Positions 63,370-64,000 of a stretch of DNA of 64,000 nt are shown one piece after another. The stretch is from Lepidostoma basale. Its lineage: Eukaryota > Arthropoda > Insecta > Trichoptera > Lepidostomatidae. Every line of letters begins with the position of its first letter. The first letter of the stretch is position 1. The stretch is taken from assembly GCA_022606425.2 (NCBI GenBank), contig JAHDVF020001564.1:62001-126000 (forward strand), given 5' to 3'. Made by a program: the position numbers and the translations under genes. Under the pieces are notes generated by a model. The model saw only the letters and a list, made by a program, of their open reading frames with translations. It searched no databases and was not told the DNA's origin.

Positions 63370-64000
63370 TGTGAAACTAAAATTATAATGAAAGGGTCAT
63401 TAAGATGATTTAAACACATTAAAAGAATGATAAAGAAAATATATAGTATGTTAACGACGTAAATGAAACAAGAAATAGAGGAAGACTGAAAATAACATGA
63501 GATGATCAAATCAATAAAATATTAAATGACGACAACCACGTTTAGGAGTCAAAGAATTCTATGTGCGTGCATGACACAATGTATGAATATTGTGTTTGCG
63601 CTATTTCGTAATCAAAATTGGCAATTTTGCAGACCAAAGAAGCTCACGATGAACGTGAGTTCGAAATAAGATCCACGTGCTCAGATACGCCATCTTTCAT
63701 AGAACGTGTCTCTGACTGGAAGAGTCAAGCTTCAGGAGTGGAAAGGCGATAGAGTGGTGAGTAACACGATCGCTTTTCATTGTCATAGTGGCCTGAACAG
63801 TTCGAGAGCCCCACGCAATCAAGGCGGAGCGAATCTCAAACATTGGAACACGAGGGTCAGATTCAGGGCGGGACTCACAGCAGCCACAGCAGCAGTTTAG
63901 TGCTTCTGCTTAGGCGAGTGCCAGGAGCGATTGCGAGATTGGGTCAAAGCAACAAATTAAGCTTTAGGCTAAAACAGGAAGCGAGAGAAGTATGTACTGA
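63370..64000 (+). mobile_element. LINE-TTAG relic interrupted by an unknown insert
   Basis: ATGAAAGGGTCATTAAGATG to ACACAATGTATGAATAT is the LINE; it resumes at about 63977 with AGGAAGCGAGAGAAGTATGT. The roughly 375 bases between include a segment related to 30.4 kb but no recognised gene. Confidence 0.6.

Overview
This is a eukaryotic nuclear window, AT-rich and dense in transposable elements, with three conserved protein genes split into short exons. Exon structure, codon use and the mix of non-LTR retrotransposons, tRNA-derived SINEs, mariner, hAT, pogo/Tigger and TTAA-flanked elements point to an insect. Lepidoptera is my best guess from the retrotransposon peptides, but this is not proven.

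Layout. Positions 1-15373 hold the minus-strand gene for the nuclear 5'-3' exoribonuclease XRN2/Rat1: 13 exons, start codon at 15373, 3' end beyond the left edge. A 281-base gap, probably a shared promoter, separates it head to head from the plus-strand gene GFM2 (mitochondrial ribosome-recycling GTPase EF-G2), complete at 15655-28763 in 12 exons encoding 767 residues. From 28764 to 51735 there is no cellular gene that I can support, only about 23 kb of nested repeats. Positions 51736-62519 hold the last nine exons of a minus-strand AMP deaminase gene, including the whole catalytic part; its 5' exons lie beyond the right edge. All exon phases add up without frameshifts, so the three genes look functional although their introns are full of insertions. 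They have no obvious common pathway: nuclear RNA decay and transcription termination, mitochondrial translation, and purine nucleotide balance.

The repeat landscape is the unusual part. (1) Many repeats carry a short structure matching a minimal type I hammerhead ribozyme: CTGANGA, one extra base, a stem, then GAAAC and a palindrome ending in GTH. The stem and the palindrome differ between families but keep their pairing. The best copy is at 31469-31513. Two long-inverted-repeat elements with such motifs (33623-34232 and 37863-38749) have exact 12-bp target duplications inside older retrotransposons, whose sequence resumes on the far side. This resembles Penelope-like pseudo-LTRs or metazoan retrozymes. 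(2) Four TTAA-flanked elements carry palindromes. (3) A LINE family ends in TTAG repeats and shares its 3' end with a short SINE; one copy sits against a GFM2 splice donor. (4) Nested insertions include an hAT element in the A box of a SINE, SINEs in LINEs, a LINE in an hAT element and a jockey fragment in a LINE.

Family names such as LINE-TTAG, LINE-M or SINE-1 are labels used only in this annotation. Repeat ends are approximate unless a target duplication is given.
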